Source of the DNA: Rubrivirga sp. SAORIC476
GTDB lineage: Bacteria > Bacteroidota > Rhodothermia > Rhodothermales > Rubricoccaceae
Length of the DNA stretch: 64,000 nt
Assembly (NCBI RefSeq): GCF_002283555.1
Contig: NZ_MVOI01000002.1
Location: 124,001-188,000 of the forward strand
Direction: 5' to 3'
Part shown: positions 33,601 through 41,496 of the stretch, piece by piece
Layout of the letters: each line of letters opens with the position of its first letter
Numbering within the stretch: position 1 is the stretch's first letter
Position numbers and translations under genes: made by a program
The notes under the pieces: generated by a model
Database searches by the model: none
Seen by the model: only the letters and a program-made list of their open reading frames with translations
What the model was told of the DNA's origin: nothing

Positions 33601-34109
33601 AGTCCGACCAGACGGCCATCGGCATCGTGACCGAGATCACGCGGCGGACCACCAAGTCGGGCCGACCTATCGCGTTCGTGACGCTGGAGGACACGACGGG
33701 CGCCGCCGAGGTGGTGCTCTTCGCGCAGACGCTCGAACGCTGCGGCCACATGATCATGCTCGACGAGGTGATGATGGTCAAGGGCAAGGCCGAGACCTCC
33801 AGCGGCACCATCAAGCTGGTCGCCAAGGACATCCTGCCCATGTGGCGCGTCCGCGAGCAGCTCGTCAAGGCGATCACGCTCAAGATCGACGTCGACACGA
33901 CGACCGAGGCGGACGTGACGGCGCTCAAGGCGCTCTGCGACGCGCACCCGGGGGCGTGCAAGATCTACTTCGAGCTGGAGTCGGCGGCGATGCCGCGGCC
34001 GGTGCGCCTGCACGCGCGGACGGCGGTGGTGGACCTGACGCCGGAGTTGATGAAGGGGCTGCGGCGGCAGTTGGGGACGGAGGCGATGATACTCGAGTCC
34101 GAGGCATAG
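30633..34109 (+). CDS. dnaE: DNA polymerase III alpha subunit (DnaE1)
   Basis: A 1,158-residue replicative polymerase. PHP domain from residue 1 (HLHCHTQYSLLDGAARI, TDHGNLYGV), polymerase palm with GPGRGSAAGSAVAYCLGI and the catalytic aspartates D407 and D409 in MPDIDIDFDDRG and D566 in LLKMDFLGLKTL, then the beta-clamp/fingers region, helix-hairpin-helix and a C-terminal OB fold (GIVTEITRRTTKSGRPIAF). Length is that of the E. coli enzyme (1,160). It copies the chromosome together with the clamp and clamp loader. The start MPEFCHLHCH is fixed by the PHP motif; longer frames read through the leader. Confidence 0.97.
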   Translation: MPEFCHLHCHTQYSLLDGAARIDKLIGRAQELGHPAVAITDHGNLYGVPEFYTKAQRAGIQPIIGCEFYVTASGMDDKTDRVRYHQVLLAKNHEGYKNLVKLSSLSYTDGYYYKPRIDRDTLRKYSAGLVATTCCLQGEVLQAILKKGEDEARAIFEEYLDIFGEDYYIEVQDHAIPEQRQCNAVLMRWAEEYGVKVIATNDVHYVHQQDAEAQDVLLCLQTGKDLHDPNRMRFENDQFYLKTADEMRLAFGSSVRDGVFTNEAAVDAALDATREIADKCKLEIPMGQLLMPHFPIPDAFNNDTGAFLRHLTYEGAKKRWPEITEIIRERLDLELGVIGSMGFDGYFLIVQDFTTAARDLGVSVGPGRGSAAGSAVAYCLGITNIDPLQYDLLFERFLNPERVSMPDIDIDFDDRGRGKVIDYVVEKYGRESVCQIVTFGTMGSKSVIRDVSRVLGVPLPEADRIAKMIPDGVKVSLESAKGEVPEFAKLYSDPDPTIRKLMHYATVLEGSARHTGVHAAGVIIAPGDVSQYVPVSIQRGKGGAGDSMVTQYDGKYIEDFGLLKMDFLGLKTLTILDDALSLIRENQGVEIDLETVPLDDPDTYRLFQKGDTVAIFQFESSGMREWMRKLKPTTLDDLIAMNALYRPGPMDLIPTYIARKHGLEPVEYPHPMLEGILAPTYGIPVYQEQVMQMAQVMGGYTLGGADLLRRAMGKKKQSEMDKQRVTFVEGAAEKGVPEKKANEVFDMMAKFAGYGFNKSHSAAYSVVAYHTAYLKAHYPAEFMAAVLTTEMASSDKLAIALEATRVAGIDILPPCVNRSQAYFTVEHGRIRFGLAAIKGVGQGAIEALVEARDAMGGAFDDLFSLCKDLDLRTVGKKTLEGLASAGAMDTFEGHRRQFVDAIDLAWSYAQKHQADKAAGQFSMFGAAEDTGSSFVPALPHCEPWTKGETLRYERDLMGFYVSGHPLDDFAAEVDTFGTVQLGRADGVMHESDQTAIGIVTEITRRTTKSGRPIAFVTLEDTTGAAEVVLFAQTLERCGHMIMLDEVMMVKGKAETSSGTIKLVAKDILPMWRVREQLVKAITLKIDVDTTTEADVTALKALCDAHPGACKIYFELESAAMPRPVRLHARTAVVDLTPELMKGLRRQLGTEAMILESEA

Positions 34110-34374
34110 AAGACGGCTCAAAATGGCTACCAACTGGAGCCACGTGGTCCAGAAAACACGACTGCACTGATACTGGGCGATCACACGAATCGGACCGCTG
34201 TTCTTGTGAGGCAAACCGGACGACGCTAGGATGCCATCGGATGCACCCCTTCTGGTTGCACCGCGCCGTCCGCAGGACCGATGGCCCGGCACCGCCTCGC
34301 GCACGACGCGCGGACGATGAGGGTGCGAGGTCGGACCGGGCGATGCCCCCGATCCCTCCCCTGCCCGCCCTCCG
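34110..34374. other. 265-bp intergenic region after dnaE
   Basis: No gene seen. The first 140 bp are less GC-rich than the surroundings, and no clear terminator hairpin with a U-tract follows dnaE. It should carry the promoter of the PSDC-domain gene. Confidence 0.4.
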
Positions 34375-35772
34375 ATGTCCACGACCAACGCCCCCGATCG
34401 CACCGACCCCGCCGCCATCGCCCTCGCCGGGTGGACCGGCCACGAAGGTCGCGACCCGATCCAGATGGGCTTCTGGGTGCCCAACCATCTCTGGGCCACC
34501 GCCCACTACCTGGTCCCCTTGCGGAAGGAGATCGCCCGGCGCCGCGAGGCCGGGACGCTCGCCCCCATGACGCCCGCCGTCGCCGACCTGAAAGCCTGGG
34601 TCACCGCGAACAGCGTGTACCGCATGTGGGTGACCTCGATGATCGAGCAGGCCAACGCGTACGTCGCCTCCCTCGTCCTCGACCCCGGCTCCCCGTGGCT
34701 CCCGATCTTCGAGGACGGCGACGCGCTCTGGATCGAGAGCTTCGACAGCCTGTTCGAGATCCTGAACGAGATCGTCACCACGTCGCCCGGCTTCAACGAG
34801 ACCGTGATGGTCGGCACCCCCATGAACGGCCTGCTGGCCGTCTCGATGGCGACCGAAGCGGGGCTGGCCCTCTTCCACGACGCCACCTTCAACGCGCAGT
34901 TCAAAACCGTTCTCGACGCCTGGAACGCCTTCCTGAAGTCGCCTGCCTCGCTCGACAAGCTCGACATCGCCGACCCCGAGAAGCCCGGCTCCTGGATCTC
35001 CCAGCAGGCCTGGGATGCGGGCGTCTGGAACGAGATGGTCTACGACAAGACCGCCCCCGGCTACGGCTTCAGCAGCTGGAATGACTTCTTCATCCGCCAG
35101 TTCGTGCCGGGCGCGCGGCCCTTCCAGGGCACGAGCGAGGTGGTCAACATCGGTTGCGAGACGACGCCGTGGCAGTACGCCAACGAACTGGCGCTCACGA
35201 CTGACTTCTGGATCAAGGATGTCAACTACTCGCTGCTCGACCTCTTCGGCGGCCAGACCGACGTAGCGACGCCGTTCGTCGGCGGCCAGCTGTACCAGGG
35301 CTTCCTCTCGGCGACGCACTACCACCGCTGGCAGTGCCCGCTGGAGGGCACGCTGGTTCGCTCGTGGGTGGAGCCGGGCACCTACTTCGCCCAGCGTCCG
35401 GGCCAGGCCGAGGGGCCGGGGACCTGGGAGGGCACCGAGTCCCAGCCCTATCTCGGCCACGTCGCCGCGCGGGCCATTTTCGTGTTCGAGCATCCCCAGT
35501 GCGGGCAGGTGGCCCTGATCTGCATCGGGATGGTCGAGGTCTCGACCTGCGTCATCAACCCCGACTTCCTCGTCGGCCCGAGCGACCCGCCGGTGACCGT
35601 CAGCCGAGGCGACGCGCTGGGGAACTTCGAGTTTGGCGGCTCGACGCACGCCATGATCTTCCAGCCCGGCAAGGTCCAGCTCGAACCGTGGGCGCTGGAC
35701 GCGGTCGCCCACCGCGAGGACAAGACGCCGACGCCCCTGGGCAGCATCATCGCGCGACCGGTCGGCTCCTGA
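34375..35772 (+). CDS. PSDC-domain pyruvoyl-dependent decarboxylase-like protein
   Basis: A 465-residue protein of the phosphatidylserine decarboxylase superfamily with the extra N-terminal 'PSD-associated' (PSDC) domain: WVTANSVYRMWVTSMIEQ (about 75-95) and the central SWNDFFIRQFVPGARP (compare FFxRxLKPGARP). The self-cleavage motif is GGST at 421-424 in FEFGGSTHAMIFQPGK, corresponding to LGST; cleavage before S423 would produce the pyruvoyl cofactor. The enzyme TYHYH-type loop appears as LSATHYHRWQCPLEGTL. There is no membrane anchor. Members with this domain order include fungal tryptophan decarboxylases as well as uncharacterised bacterial proteins, so the substrate (phospholipid headgroup or amino acid) cannot be assigned. 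It stands alone, without pssA nearby. Confidence 0.8.
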   Translation: MSTTNAPDRTDPAAIALAGWTGHEGRDPIQMGFWVPNHLWATAHYLVPLRKEIARRREAGTLAPMTPAVADLKAWVTANSVYRMWVTSMIEQANAYVASLVLDPGSPWLPIFEDGDALWIESFDSLFEILNEIVTTSPGFNETVMVGTPMNGLLAVSMATEAGLALFHDATFNAQFKTVLDAWNAFLKSPASLDKLDIADPEKPGSWISQQAWDAGVWNEMVYDKTAPGYGFSSWNDFFIRQFVPGARPFQGTSEVVNIGCETTPWQYANELALTTDFWIKDVNYSLLDLFGGQTDVATPFVGGQLYQGFLSATHYHRWQCPLEGTLVRSWVEPGTYFAQRPGQAEGPGTWEGTESQPYLGHVAARAIFVFEHPQCGQVALICIGMVEVSTCVINPDFLVGPSDPPVTVSRGDALGNFEFGGSTHAMIFQPGKVQLEPWALDAVAHREDKTPTPLGSIIARPVGS

Positions 35773-35789
35773 GCAGACGCACCGGGAGA

Positions 35790-35817
35790 CTGCCCGCCTC
35801 GACGCCGAGGCGGGCAG
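35790..35817. terminator. 12-bp inverted repeat built on CCCGCCTCG words
   Basis: CTGCCCGCCTCG, loop ACGC, CGAGGCGGGCAG, perfect arms, 17 bp after the PSDC-domain gene. No U-tract. Same kind of element as at 11958 and 37215. Confidence 0.5.
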
Positions 35818-35908
35818 AGGCGCGCCGGGTTCAGGCATTCCCGCGTCGGGGTCGCCCTCGGACCCCGTACGCCCCCCGACGGTGCAAGGCGTCCGTTCCC
35901 CCGCTACG

Positions 35909-37213
35909 ATGCCGCCCCTCCCCCGCCTTGGTCTCCTGGTCGCCCTCCTCGCCGTCACCGGCTGCGGCGACACTGCCCGCCTCACCGTGGCCGAGGGGTC
36001 CGGGCCGACCCCCACGATCCCCGAGCCCACCCCGACGCTCATCCCGACCGTCAACTTCGCCAACGCCGAGCCGTGGCCCGACGGCCGGATGCCGATGCCC
36101 GCGCCCGGCCTCGTCGTCAACGCGTTCGCGTCCGGCTTCGACCATCCCCGCTGGCTGCACGTCCTCCCCAACGGCGACGTGCTCGTGGCCGAGTCCAACG
36201 CCCCTCCGGGCACCGGCACCAGCGGCATCCGCGGCATGATCCAGCGGGCGCTGATGAAGAAGGCCGGCGCCGTCACCCCCAGCGCCGACCGCATCACCCT
36301 CTTGCGCGACACCGACGGCGACGGTGACGGCGAGGTCCGCTTCACGCTCCTGGAGGGCCTGGCGTCTCCGTTCGGCATGGCGCTCGTGGGTGACCGGTTG
36401 ATCGTCGCCAACAGCGGTTCGCTCGTCAGCTTCCCGTACACGCTCGGCCAGACGCGCATCACGGCCGCGCCCGACACCCTCGCCCGCTTCCCCGTCGGCC
36501 CCGTCAACCGCCACTGGACGCGGAGCCTCCTCCTCGCCCCCGACGGGCGGACGCTCTACGTCGGCGTGGGGTCGGCCAGCAACGTCGCCGAGCACGGCAT
36601 CGAGATGGAGGAGGGCCGCGCGTCGGTCTGGGCCGTCGATGCGATCACCGGCGAGACGCGGATCGTCGCCTCCGGCCTCCGCAACCCGGTCGGCCTGGCG
36701 GTCGAACCCACCACCGGCGCCCTGTGGACCGCCGTCAACGAGCGCGACGAGCTGGGCAGCGACATCGTGCCGGATTACATGACGGTGGTGCAGGAGGGCG
36801 GCTTCTACGGCTGGCCGTACAGCTACTTCGGCGACACCGTCGACACGCGCGTCGAGCCCCAGCGTCCCGACCTCGTCGCCCAGGCTCTCGTCCCCGACTA
36901 CGCGCTCGGCCCGCACACCGCGTCGCTGGGCCTTGCCTGGGTCGAGCCCGGCCTCTTGGGCGCCGAGGGCGGCATGGCCATCGGCCAGCACGGCTCGTGG
37001 AATCGCCGTCCGCCGAGTGGCTACAAGGTCGTGTTCGTGCCCTTCGCCGACGGCACGCCGGTCGGCCTCCCCCGCGACGTGCTGACCGGCTTCCTCTCCG
37101 AAAACGAGGAGGAGGCCTACGGCCGTCCCGTCGGCGTGGAGGTCACCGCCGACGGCGCGCTGCTCGTGGCCGACGACGTCGGCAACGTCATCTGGCGCGT
37201 CTCGCGACGGTAG
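35909..37213 (+). CDS. Sorbosone-dehydrogenase-like (PQQ-type beta-propeller) lipoprotein
   Basis: A 434-residue lipoprotein (signal MPPLPRLGLLVALLAVTGC, C19). The body is a glucose/sorbosone dehydrogenase-type six-bladed propeller: GFDHPRWLHVLPNGDVLVAE, NRHWTRSLLLAPDGRTLYVG, GLRNPVGLAVEPTTGALWT, ERDELGSDIVPDYMT, EGGFYGWPYSYFG, HGSWNRRPPSGYKV, and the closing GALLVADDVGNVIWRV. Homologues oxidise sugars or aldoses in the periplasm using PQQ; PQQ-synthesis genes are not in the window. The start MPPLPRL is chosen for the lipobox; an upstream GTG would add nine residues. Confidence 0.88.
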   Translation: MPPLPRLGLLVALLAVTGCGDTARLTVAEGSGPTPTIPEPTPTLIPTVNFANAEPWPDGRMPMPAPGLVVNAFASGFDHPRWLHVLPNGDVLVAESNAPPGTGTSGIRGMIQRALMKKAGAVTPSADRITLLRDTDGDGDGEVRFTLLEGLASPFGMALVGDRLIVANSGSLVSFPYTLGQTRITAAPDTLARFPVGPVNRHWTRSLLLAPDGRTLYVGVGSASNVAEHGIEMEEGRASVWAVDAITGETRIVASGLRNPVGLAVEPTTGALWTAVNERDELGSDIVPDYMTVVQEGGFYGWPYSYFGDTVDTRVEPQRPDLVAQALVPDYALGPHTASLGLAWVEPGLLGAEGGMAIGQHGSWNRRPPSGYKVVFVPFADGTPVGLPRDVLTGFLSENEEEAYGRPVGVEVTADGALLVADDVGNVIWRVSRR

Positions 37214-37214
37214 C

Positions 37215-37245
37215 GCTCCCCACCTCGGCACCGAGGCGGGGGAGC
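37215..37245. terminator. Imperfect inverted repeat containing CCGAGGCGGG
   Basis: GCTCCCCACCTCGG and CCGAGGCGGGGGAGC pair with one mismatch/bulge around CA, 1 bp after the preceding stop codon. No U-tract. Third intergenic dyad of the family. Confidence 0.5.
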
Positions 37246-37297
37246 GGCGCGTGCAGACGGCGGCATCGGTAAACTCTGCCTGACACCCCTCCGACCG

Positions 37298-38173
37298 ATG
37301 CGCCTCGCCCTCCTCTCCTTCGCCCTGCTGGGCCTCGCGCTGCCCGCCTCGGCGCAGCAGCTCACGACGCCGCGCGTCAGCCCGCACGCTCGCGTGAGCC
37401 AGACGGTCGGCATGACCGAGCTGTCGGTCGACTACCACCGGCCCGCCGTCAACGGGCGCCGCGTCTGGGGCGACCTCGTGCCCTACGGCGAAGTGTGGCG
37501 CGCGGGCGCCAACGAGAACACGGTGTTCGACACCTCCACGGACATCGAGGTGGAAGGCCAGCCGCTGCCCGCGGGGCGCTATGGCCTCCACATGATCCCC
37601 ACCGACGGCGACTGGACGGTCATCTTCTCGACGATGTCGGTCGCCTGGGGATCCTACACCTACGACCCGGCCGAGGACGCGCTGCGCGTGACCGTGACCC
37701 CGCGCGAGGGGCCGATGACCGAGCGCCTCGCCTACCGGTTCGACGACCCCACCGATGCGGACGCGTTCCTCGTCCTGTCCTGGGACGAGTTGGAGGTGCC
37801 CATCGAGCTCCACGTCTCCACCCCGCGGGTGGTCCTGGAGAAGATGGAGGCCGAGCTTCGGGGCGTCGACGGGTTCTACTGGGAGAGCTGGGACCAGATC
37901 GCGCGCTACGCCTTCGATCACCACGAGCGCGTCGAGGAGGCGCTGGGCTGGGCGGACCGCTCCATCGCCATCCGGCCGACGTTCGCCAACCACATGACCA
38001 AGGCCCGGCTCTACTACGCCCTCGACGATCCGCAGGCGGCTGCGGCGGTGGAGACCGAGGCCTACCAGCTCGCCACGGAGGAAGAAGTGCGCGCGTACGC
38101 CCGCGCCCGACGCCGAGCCGGACAGACCGCGGAGGCGGACGCTATCCTGGAGCGGATCGACGAGATTCCGTAG
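37298..38173 (+). CDS. DUF2911 family secreted protein
   Basis: A 291-residue exported protein with signal peptide MRLALLSFALLGLALPASA. The DUF2911 domain begins at about 25 with SPHARVSQTVGMTELSVDYHRPAVNGRRVWG and contains GEVWRAGANENTVFDTSTDIE and PLPAGRYGLHMIPTDGDWTVIF, signatures common in Bacteroidota. The last 80 residues are helical with repeat-like Ala-rich segments (TPR-like). Function of the family is unknown; periplasmic or surface location is expected. Confidence 0.87.
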   Translation: MRLALLSFALLGLALPASAQQLTTPRVSPHARVSQTVGMTELSVDYHRPAVNGRRVWGDLVPYGEVWRAGANENTVFDTSTDIEVEGQPLPAGRYGLHMIPTDGDWTVIFSTMSVAWGSYTYDPAEDALRVTVTPREGPMTERLAYRFDDPTDADAFLVLSWDELEVPIELHVSTPRVVLEKMEAELRGVDGFYWESWDQIARYAFDHHERVEEALGWADRSIAIRPTFANHMTKARLYYALDDPQAAAAVETEAYQLATEEEVRAYARARRRAGQTAEADAILERIDEIP

Positions 38174-38240
38174 CCAGAACCCTGTGACACGCGGCTGACA
38201 CCCGGTCGCCCCATCTTGCCCCTGCACCTCCGCAGTGGCG

Positions 38241-38840
38241 ATGACCCGCTCGCAGCTTCCCGTCCTCCAGCGCGCCCTGAGCGCCCACGAGGCCACCCCG
38301 ACCTCCCGCACTGCGGCCCACCTCGCGGATGCCCCGTTCCGCTTCGGCCCGCCCGAGCACCACGCACAGCCAGTGCCGCGCCCCGAGGGACCCGGCGCGC
38401 ACTGGGCGCCGGCCGAGACGCTGTGCGAGCTGCGTCTCCGGGGCGTTAAGGTCGTCGAGACCACGCTCGGCCTCCGCGTGCGCCACGCCCATCGGCTGCC
38501 GGAGGTCGCCGCGGCGGTCCGCGCCCACGCCGACGTGGTGCGCCTGTGGCTCCGCCTCGGCCGCCCCGCCCCCGAGGCGGGCTGGGACGACGGGGTGGCA
38601 CTCCAGGCCGCATGGCGGCGCGAGCGGTTCGCCTCCCCCCTCGCGCCGGTCGCGCTCCGCGCGGGCGTGACCGTCACCGACTGGCCGCGCTTCGTCGCCC
38701 AGATGGAGGCCGCCTACGCCGAAGGGCCGACGGGCCCGCTGGCCGACGCCGTCCGCCGAGACCTCGGGGATCTGTTCGATCGCTACGCCTGGGTGGCCGA
38801 GGTACCGGTGCGTCGCCCGGCCCGTGCGCTGGCTGCATAA
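38241..38840 (+). CDS. Hypothetical protein
   Basis: A 199-residue product without signal peptide, transmembrane segment or a motif I can name. It is rich in Arg, Ala and Trp (LWLRLGRPAPEAGWDDGVA, AAWRRERFASPLAP) and looks soluble and helical. The ATG is chosen over a GTG two codons upstream. Coding character is supported by GC-rich third positions and the lack of an alternative frame. It sits between the DUF2911 and TerB-like genes on the same strand. Confidence 0.6.
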   Translation: MTRSQLPVLQRALSAHEATPTSRTAAHLADAPFRFGPPEHHAQPVPRPEGPGAHWAPAETLCELRLRGVKVVETTLGLRVRHAHRLPEVAAAVRAHADVVRLWLRLGRPAPEAGWDDGVALQAAWRRERFASPLAPVALRAGVTVTDWPRFVAQMEAAYAEGPTGPLADAVRRDLGDLFDRYAWVAEVPVRRPARALAA

Positions 38841-38921
38841 TCGGGCGTCGCCTCATGGGGAGGCGCCAACAGAGCGAGGCGAAGGCGGTAGTTTGGGACT
38901 CCCCTCTCTCTGGCCCCCGCC

Positions 38922-39374
38922 ATGTCTTCGCTTCCGACCCTCGACCTCTCCCCGCTCTCTGAGAAGGACCAGCTTTCCTTCTTCGGCGCCCTCTTCGCGA
39001 TGTCCGCCGCGGACCTCGACATGGACGAGAGCGAGGACGACCGCATCTTCGAGTCCCTCAACCTCGGCAGCCTCTCCGTCGAGGCCCGGAAGCAGATCTT
39101 CCAGCTCGCCATCCAGCCGCCGCCGCTGGAGCGCTGCCTGCTCCAGTTCCGCGACGCCGACCACGAGCTGCGCCGCGCGCTGATGCTCAACCTGATCGAC
39201 GTCGTCCTCGCCGACGGCCTGATCGAGCCTGCTGAGCACGTCGGCCTCCACGAGGCTCGCGAGGTGCTCGGACTCGACCGCGACGACATGGCCCGGCTCC
39301 ACGACATCGCCTTCGAGGCGCAGGGCACCGAAGTAACGCGCCCCATCCGTCCCGACCCGCTCCCGGCCGACTGA
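38922..39374 (+). CDS. TerB-like (tellurite-resistance B-type) domain protein
   Basis: A 150-residue soluble, acidic, helical protein. The paired acidic turns MSAADLDMDESEDDRIFESL and DVVLADGLIEPAEHVGLHEA match the calcium/metal-binding helical repeats of the TerB family, spaced about 70 residues apart. TerB-like domains are found in envelope-stress or membrane-associated complexes; specific function unknown. A TAGTTTG element lies 26 bp before the ATG. Confidence 0.72.
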   Translation: MSSLPTLDLSPLSEKDQLSFFGALFAMSAADLDMDESEDDRIFESLNLGSLSVEARKQIFQLAIQPPPLERCLLQFRDADHELRRALMLNLIDVVLADGLIEPAEHVGLHEAREVLGLDRDDMARLHDIAFEAQGTEVTRPIRPDPLPAD

Positions 39375-39393
39375 CCGTCGGCCGACGCGGTGA

Positions 39394-40317
39394 TCAGTAT
39401 GGCGCCGGGTCCCGTGGAAGCGCGACCGGGTGGACGGGCGATCCCCCGCCGTCCGCCCCGCGGTGCTCGCGTGCCCAGCACGACCATGCCTGGGTGAACT
39501 CGGCCCCGACCAGCAGGATCAGCGCCGAGTAGTAGATCCAGACGAGCAGCAGGGCCAACGCCCCGGCGGCCCCGAAGGCCGAGCCGGGGTCGGCGTTGGC
39601 CAGATACACCGCCAGCGCCGATTTGCCGAGCGTGAACAGGATCGCCGTCACGGCCGCCCCTACCCCGACGTCGCGCCACGCGAGCTTGACATCCGGCAGC
39701 ACCCGGAACACGACGGCGAACAATCCCGCCGTCATCGCCAGGCCGACGACCACGTTCGCCACGCGGAGCCCGAACCCAACCGCGCCCCCTCCCAGCGCCG
39801 AGGTCGCCACGTCGCCGAGGGCGGAGAGCACGGCCGAGAGCACCAGCGACACGAGCAGGAAGAACGCGACGGTCACCACCATCCCGAACGACAGGACGCG
39901 CTTGACAAGGATGCCGACGAGGCCGCCCTCCTCTGTGGACTCGTCCACCTCCCAGGCCCGGTTGAGGGCCTTCTGAAGCTGTCCGAACGCGCCCGTGGCG
40001 CCGAACAGGAGCGCTCCCAGGCCGAGCACCTTCGAGCCGAGGCTCGTCCCCGTCATGCTGGCATTCTGGATCATGGTCCGCACCGCATCCGCACCGTCGG
40101 GGCCGACGGCGGAGCCGACCTGGGCCGTGATCCCCTCGACGATGCGCTCCGGGCCGAGCACCGCGCCCGCCAGCCCGACCAGCAGGACCAACAGTGGGGG
40201 AAGCGAGAACACGGTGTAGTAGGCGATGGCGGCAGCGAGCGACGGCACGTCGTCGTCGGCCACCTCGCGGACGGTCGTCAGGACGAGCGACTTGAGGTCT
40301 GTTAGAGAGGGGTGCAT
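39394..40317 (-). CDS. YihY/BrkB family inner-membrane protein
   Basis: A 307-residue membrane protein with six hydrophobic segments. The N-terminal signature DDVPSLAAAIAYYTVFSLPPLLVLL, the central FGATGAFGQLQKALNRAWEV and the late YLANADPGSAFGAAGALALLLVWIYYSALILL with LVGAEFTQ are diagnostic of the family (formerly mis-called RNase BN). The role is unclear; some members have been linked to envelope lipid transport. It converges on the TerB-like gene with a 19-bp gap and is divergent from the Smr gene. Confidence 0.92.
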   Translation of the reverse strand: MHPSLTDLKSLVLTTVREVADDDVPSLAAAIAYYTVFSLPPLLVLLVGLAGAVLGPERIVEGITAQVGSAVGPDGADAVRTMIQNASMTGTSLGSKVLGLGALLFGATGAFGQLQKALNRAWEVDESTEEGGLVGILVKRVLSFGMVVTVAFFLLVSLVLSAVLSALGDVATSALGGGAVGFGLRVANVVVGLAMTAGLFAVVFRVLPDVKLAWRDVGVGAAVTAILFTLGKSALAVYLANADPGSAFGAAGALALLLVWIYYSALILLVGAEFTQAWSCWAREHRGADGGGSPVHPVALPRDPAPY

Positions 40318-40398
40318 CGAGAGGGACGGAGACGAGAGGATGAGCAGCTACGGAACGCCCTCCGGTCGCCTCCGTTCGCCTCCCCCCACCGAACGGCC

Positions 40399-40728
40399 AT
40401 GCCCCTCCCCCGCCTCGACGACGACGGCCAGTCGGTCACCCTCGACCTACACGGCGTGCGCGTCGCCGACGCGCTCGACCTGGCCCACTCGGTCGTCGTG
40501 CAGGCCGCCCGGTATGGGCGGCACACGGTCCGCCTCATCCACGGCACCTCCACGGCGGATCGGGGCGTCGCGCAGACCATCAAGGGCGCCCTCCACGACG
40601 CGCTGGAAGAGGGGGCCTTCGACCGCCACGTAACCTCTAGCTTTCGCGGCGAAGGAATGCTGACGCTCGGCATCGCGCCCGCACCGAGCCCGCGTCCCGG
40701 CCGCCTCCGCCTCGCCGATCTCCGCTGA
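40399..40728 (+). CDS. Smr-domain protein
   Basis: A 109-residue stand-alone Smr domain: LDLHGVRVADALDLAHSVV (LDxHG motif, about residues 15-33) and VRLIHGTSTADRG (HGxG-like) followed by the loop to SSFRGEGMLTLGI. Smr domains resemble MutS2 C-termini and cleave branched or stalled nucleic acid structures, or act on colliding ribosomes when fused in other proteins. The start is near the domain start; its stop overlaps the next gene's ATG (TGATG). Confidence 0.82.
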   Translation: MPLPRLDDDGQSVTLDLHGVRVADALDLAHSVVVQAARYGRHTVRLIHGTSTADRGVAQTIKGALHDALEEGAFDRHVTSSFRGEGMLTLGIAPAPSPRPGRLRLADLR

Positions 40729-41426
40729 TGAACCGTCCCCGTATCGGCGTCACCACGTCGCTCAACCTCACCGAATCGGGCGCTCGCGAGCAGCGCCTCG
40801 ACCTCGCCTACGTGCGCGCCGTCGAGCGGGCAGGCGGCCTGCCCCTCATCGTTCCGATGGTCGCCACCGACGAGGCCGCCGAGGCGTTCGCCGCCCTGCT
40901 GGACGGCCTCGTGGTGACGGGCGGCCCGGCCGTCACGGACGGCCTCATCGGGGCGCTGCCCGAGGACATCGACCCGACCGACCCCGACCGCGTCGCGTCC
41001 GACCGGCGCATCCTGCGTGCCTTCCTCGACGCCCGGCGCCCGACCCTCGGCATCTGCTACGGCATGCAACTGGCGAGCGCGCTCGCCGGTGGCACCATCT
41101 ACGCCGACGTGGAGACGCAGGTCGACGGCACCGCGACTCACAGCCGCGGCCGAGGCGGGACGACGCACCCTATCGACCTGGTCGAGGGGACGACGCTGCA
41201 CCGGATCGTGGGCCGATCGTCCATCGAAGTCAACACCCGCCACGTGCAGGCGCTGGCCGAGCCCGGGGCCGACCTCGTGATCTCAGCCGTGGCCCCAGAT
41301 GGCACCATCGAGGCCATCGAACGGACAGATGGGACGTTCGTGGGCGTACAGTTCCATCCAGAGGCCATGGATCCCCCGCTCGACGCGCTGTTCGAGGACC
41401 TCGTCGAAAAGGCCCGAGGCGCCTGA
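40728..41426 (+). CDS. Class I glutamine-amidotransferase-like hydrolase (PuuD / peptidase C26)
   Basis: A 232-residue enzyme with the triad elements of class I amidotransferases: PTLGICYGMQLA (nucleophile Cys in GICYGMQ), and FHPEAMDP (H and E) near the C-terminus. GVTTSLNL at the start and GLVVTGGPAVTDGLIG match gamma-glutamyl-GABA hydrolases of the C26 group. Expected to release glutamate from gamma-glutamyl amines in the cytoplasm. It overlaps the Smr gene by one base, so the two are coupled. Confidence 0.9.
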   Translation: MNRPRIGVTTSLNLTESGAREQRLDLAYVRAVERAGGLPLIVPMVATDEAAEAFAALLDGLVVTGGPAVTDGLIGALPEDIDPTDPDRVASDRRILRAFLDARRPTLGICYGMQLASALAGGTIYADVETQVDGTATHSRGRGGTTHPIDLVEGTTLHRIVGRSSIEVNTRHVQALAEPGADLVISAVAPDGTIEAIERTDGTFVGVQFHPEAMDPPLDALFEDLVEKARGA

Positions 41427-41496
41427 GACGGGAACGGATCGGGTCTCGGCCCGGTTTTTGAACCGTAGTCAGTCCCCCCGCCGCTCACTCTCCCCG

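Noticed and set aside
34375-35772. Assignment as a psilocybin-type tryptophan decarboxylase
   Set aside because: The domain order is shared, but substrate specificity cannot be read from the sequence, and no other pathway gene is present.
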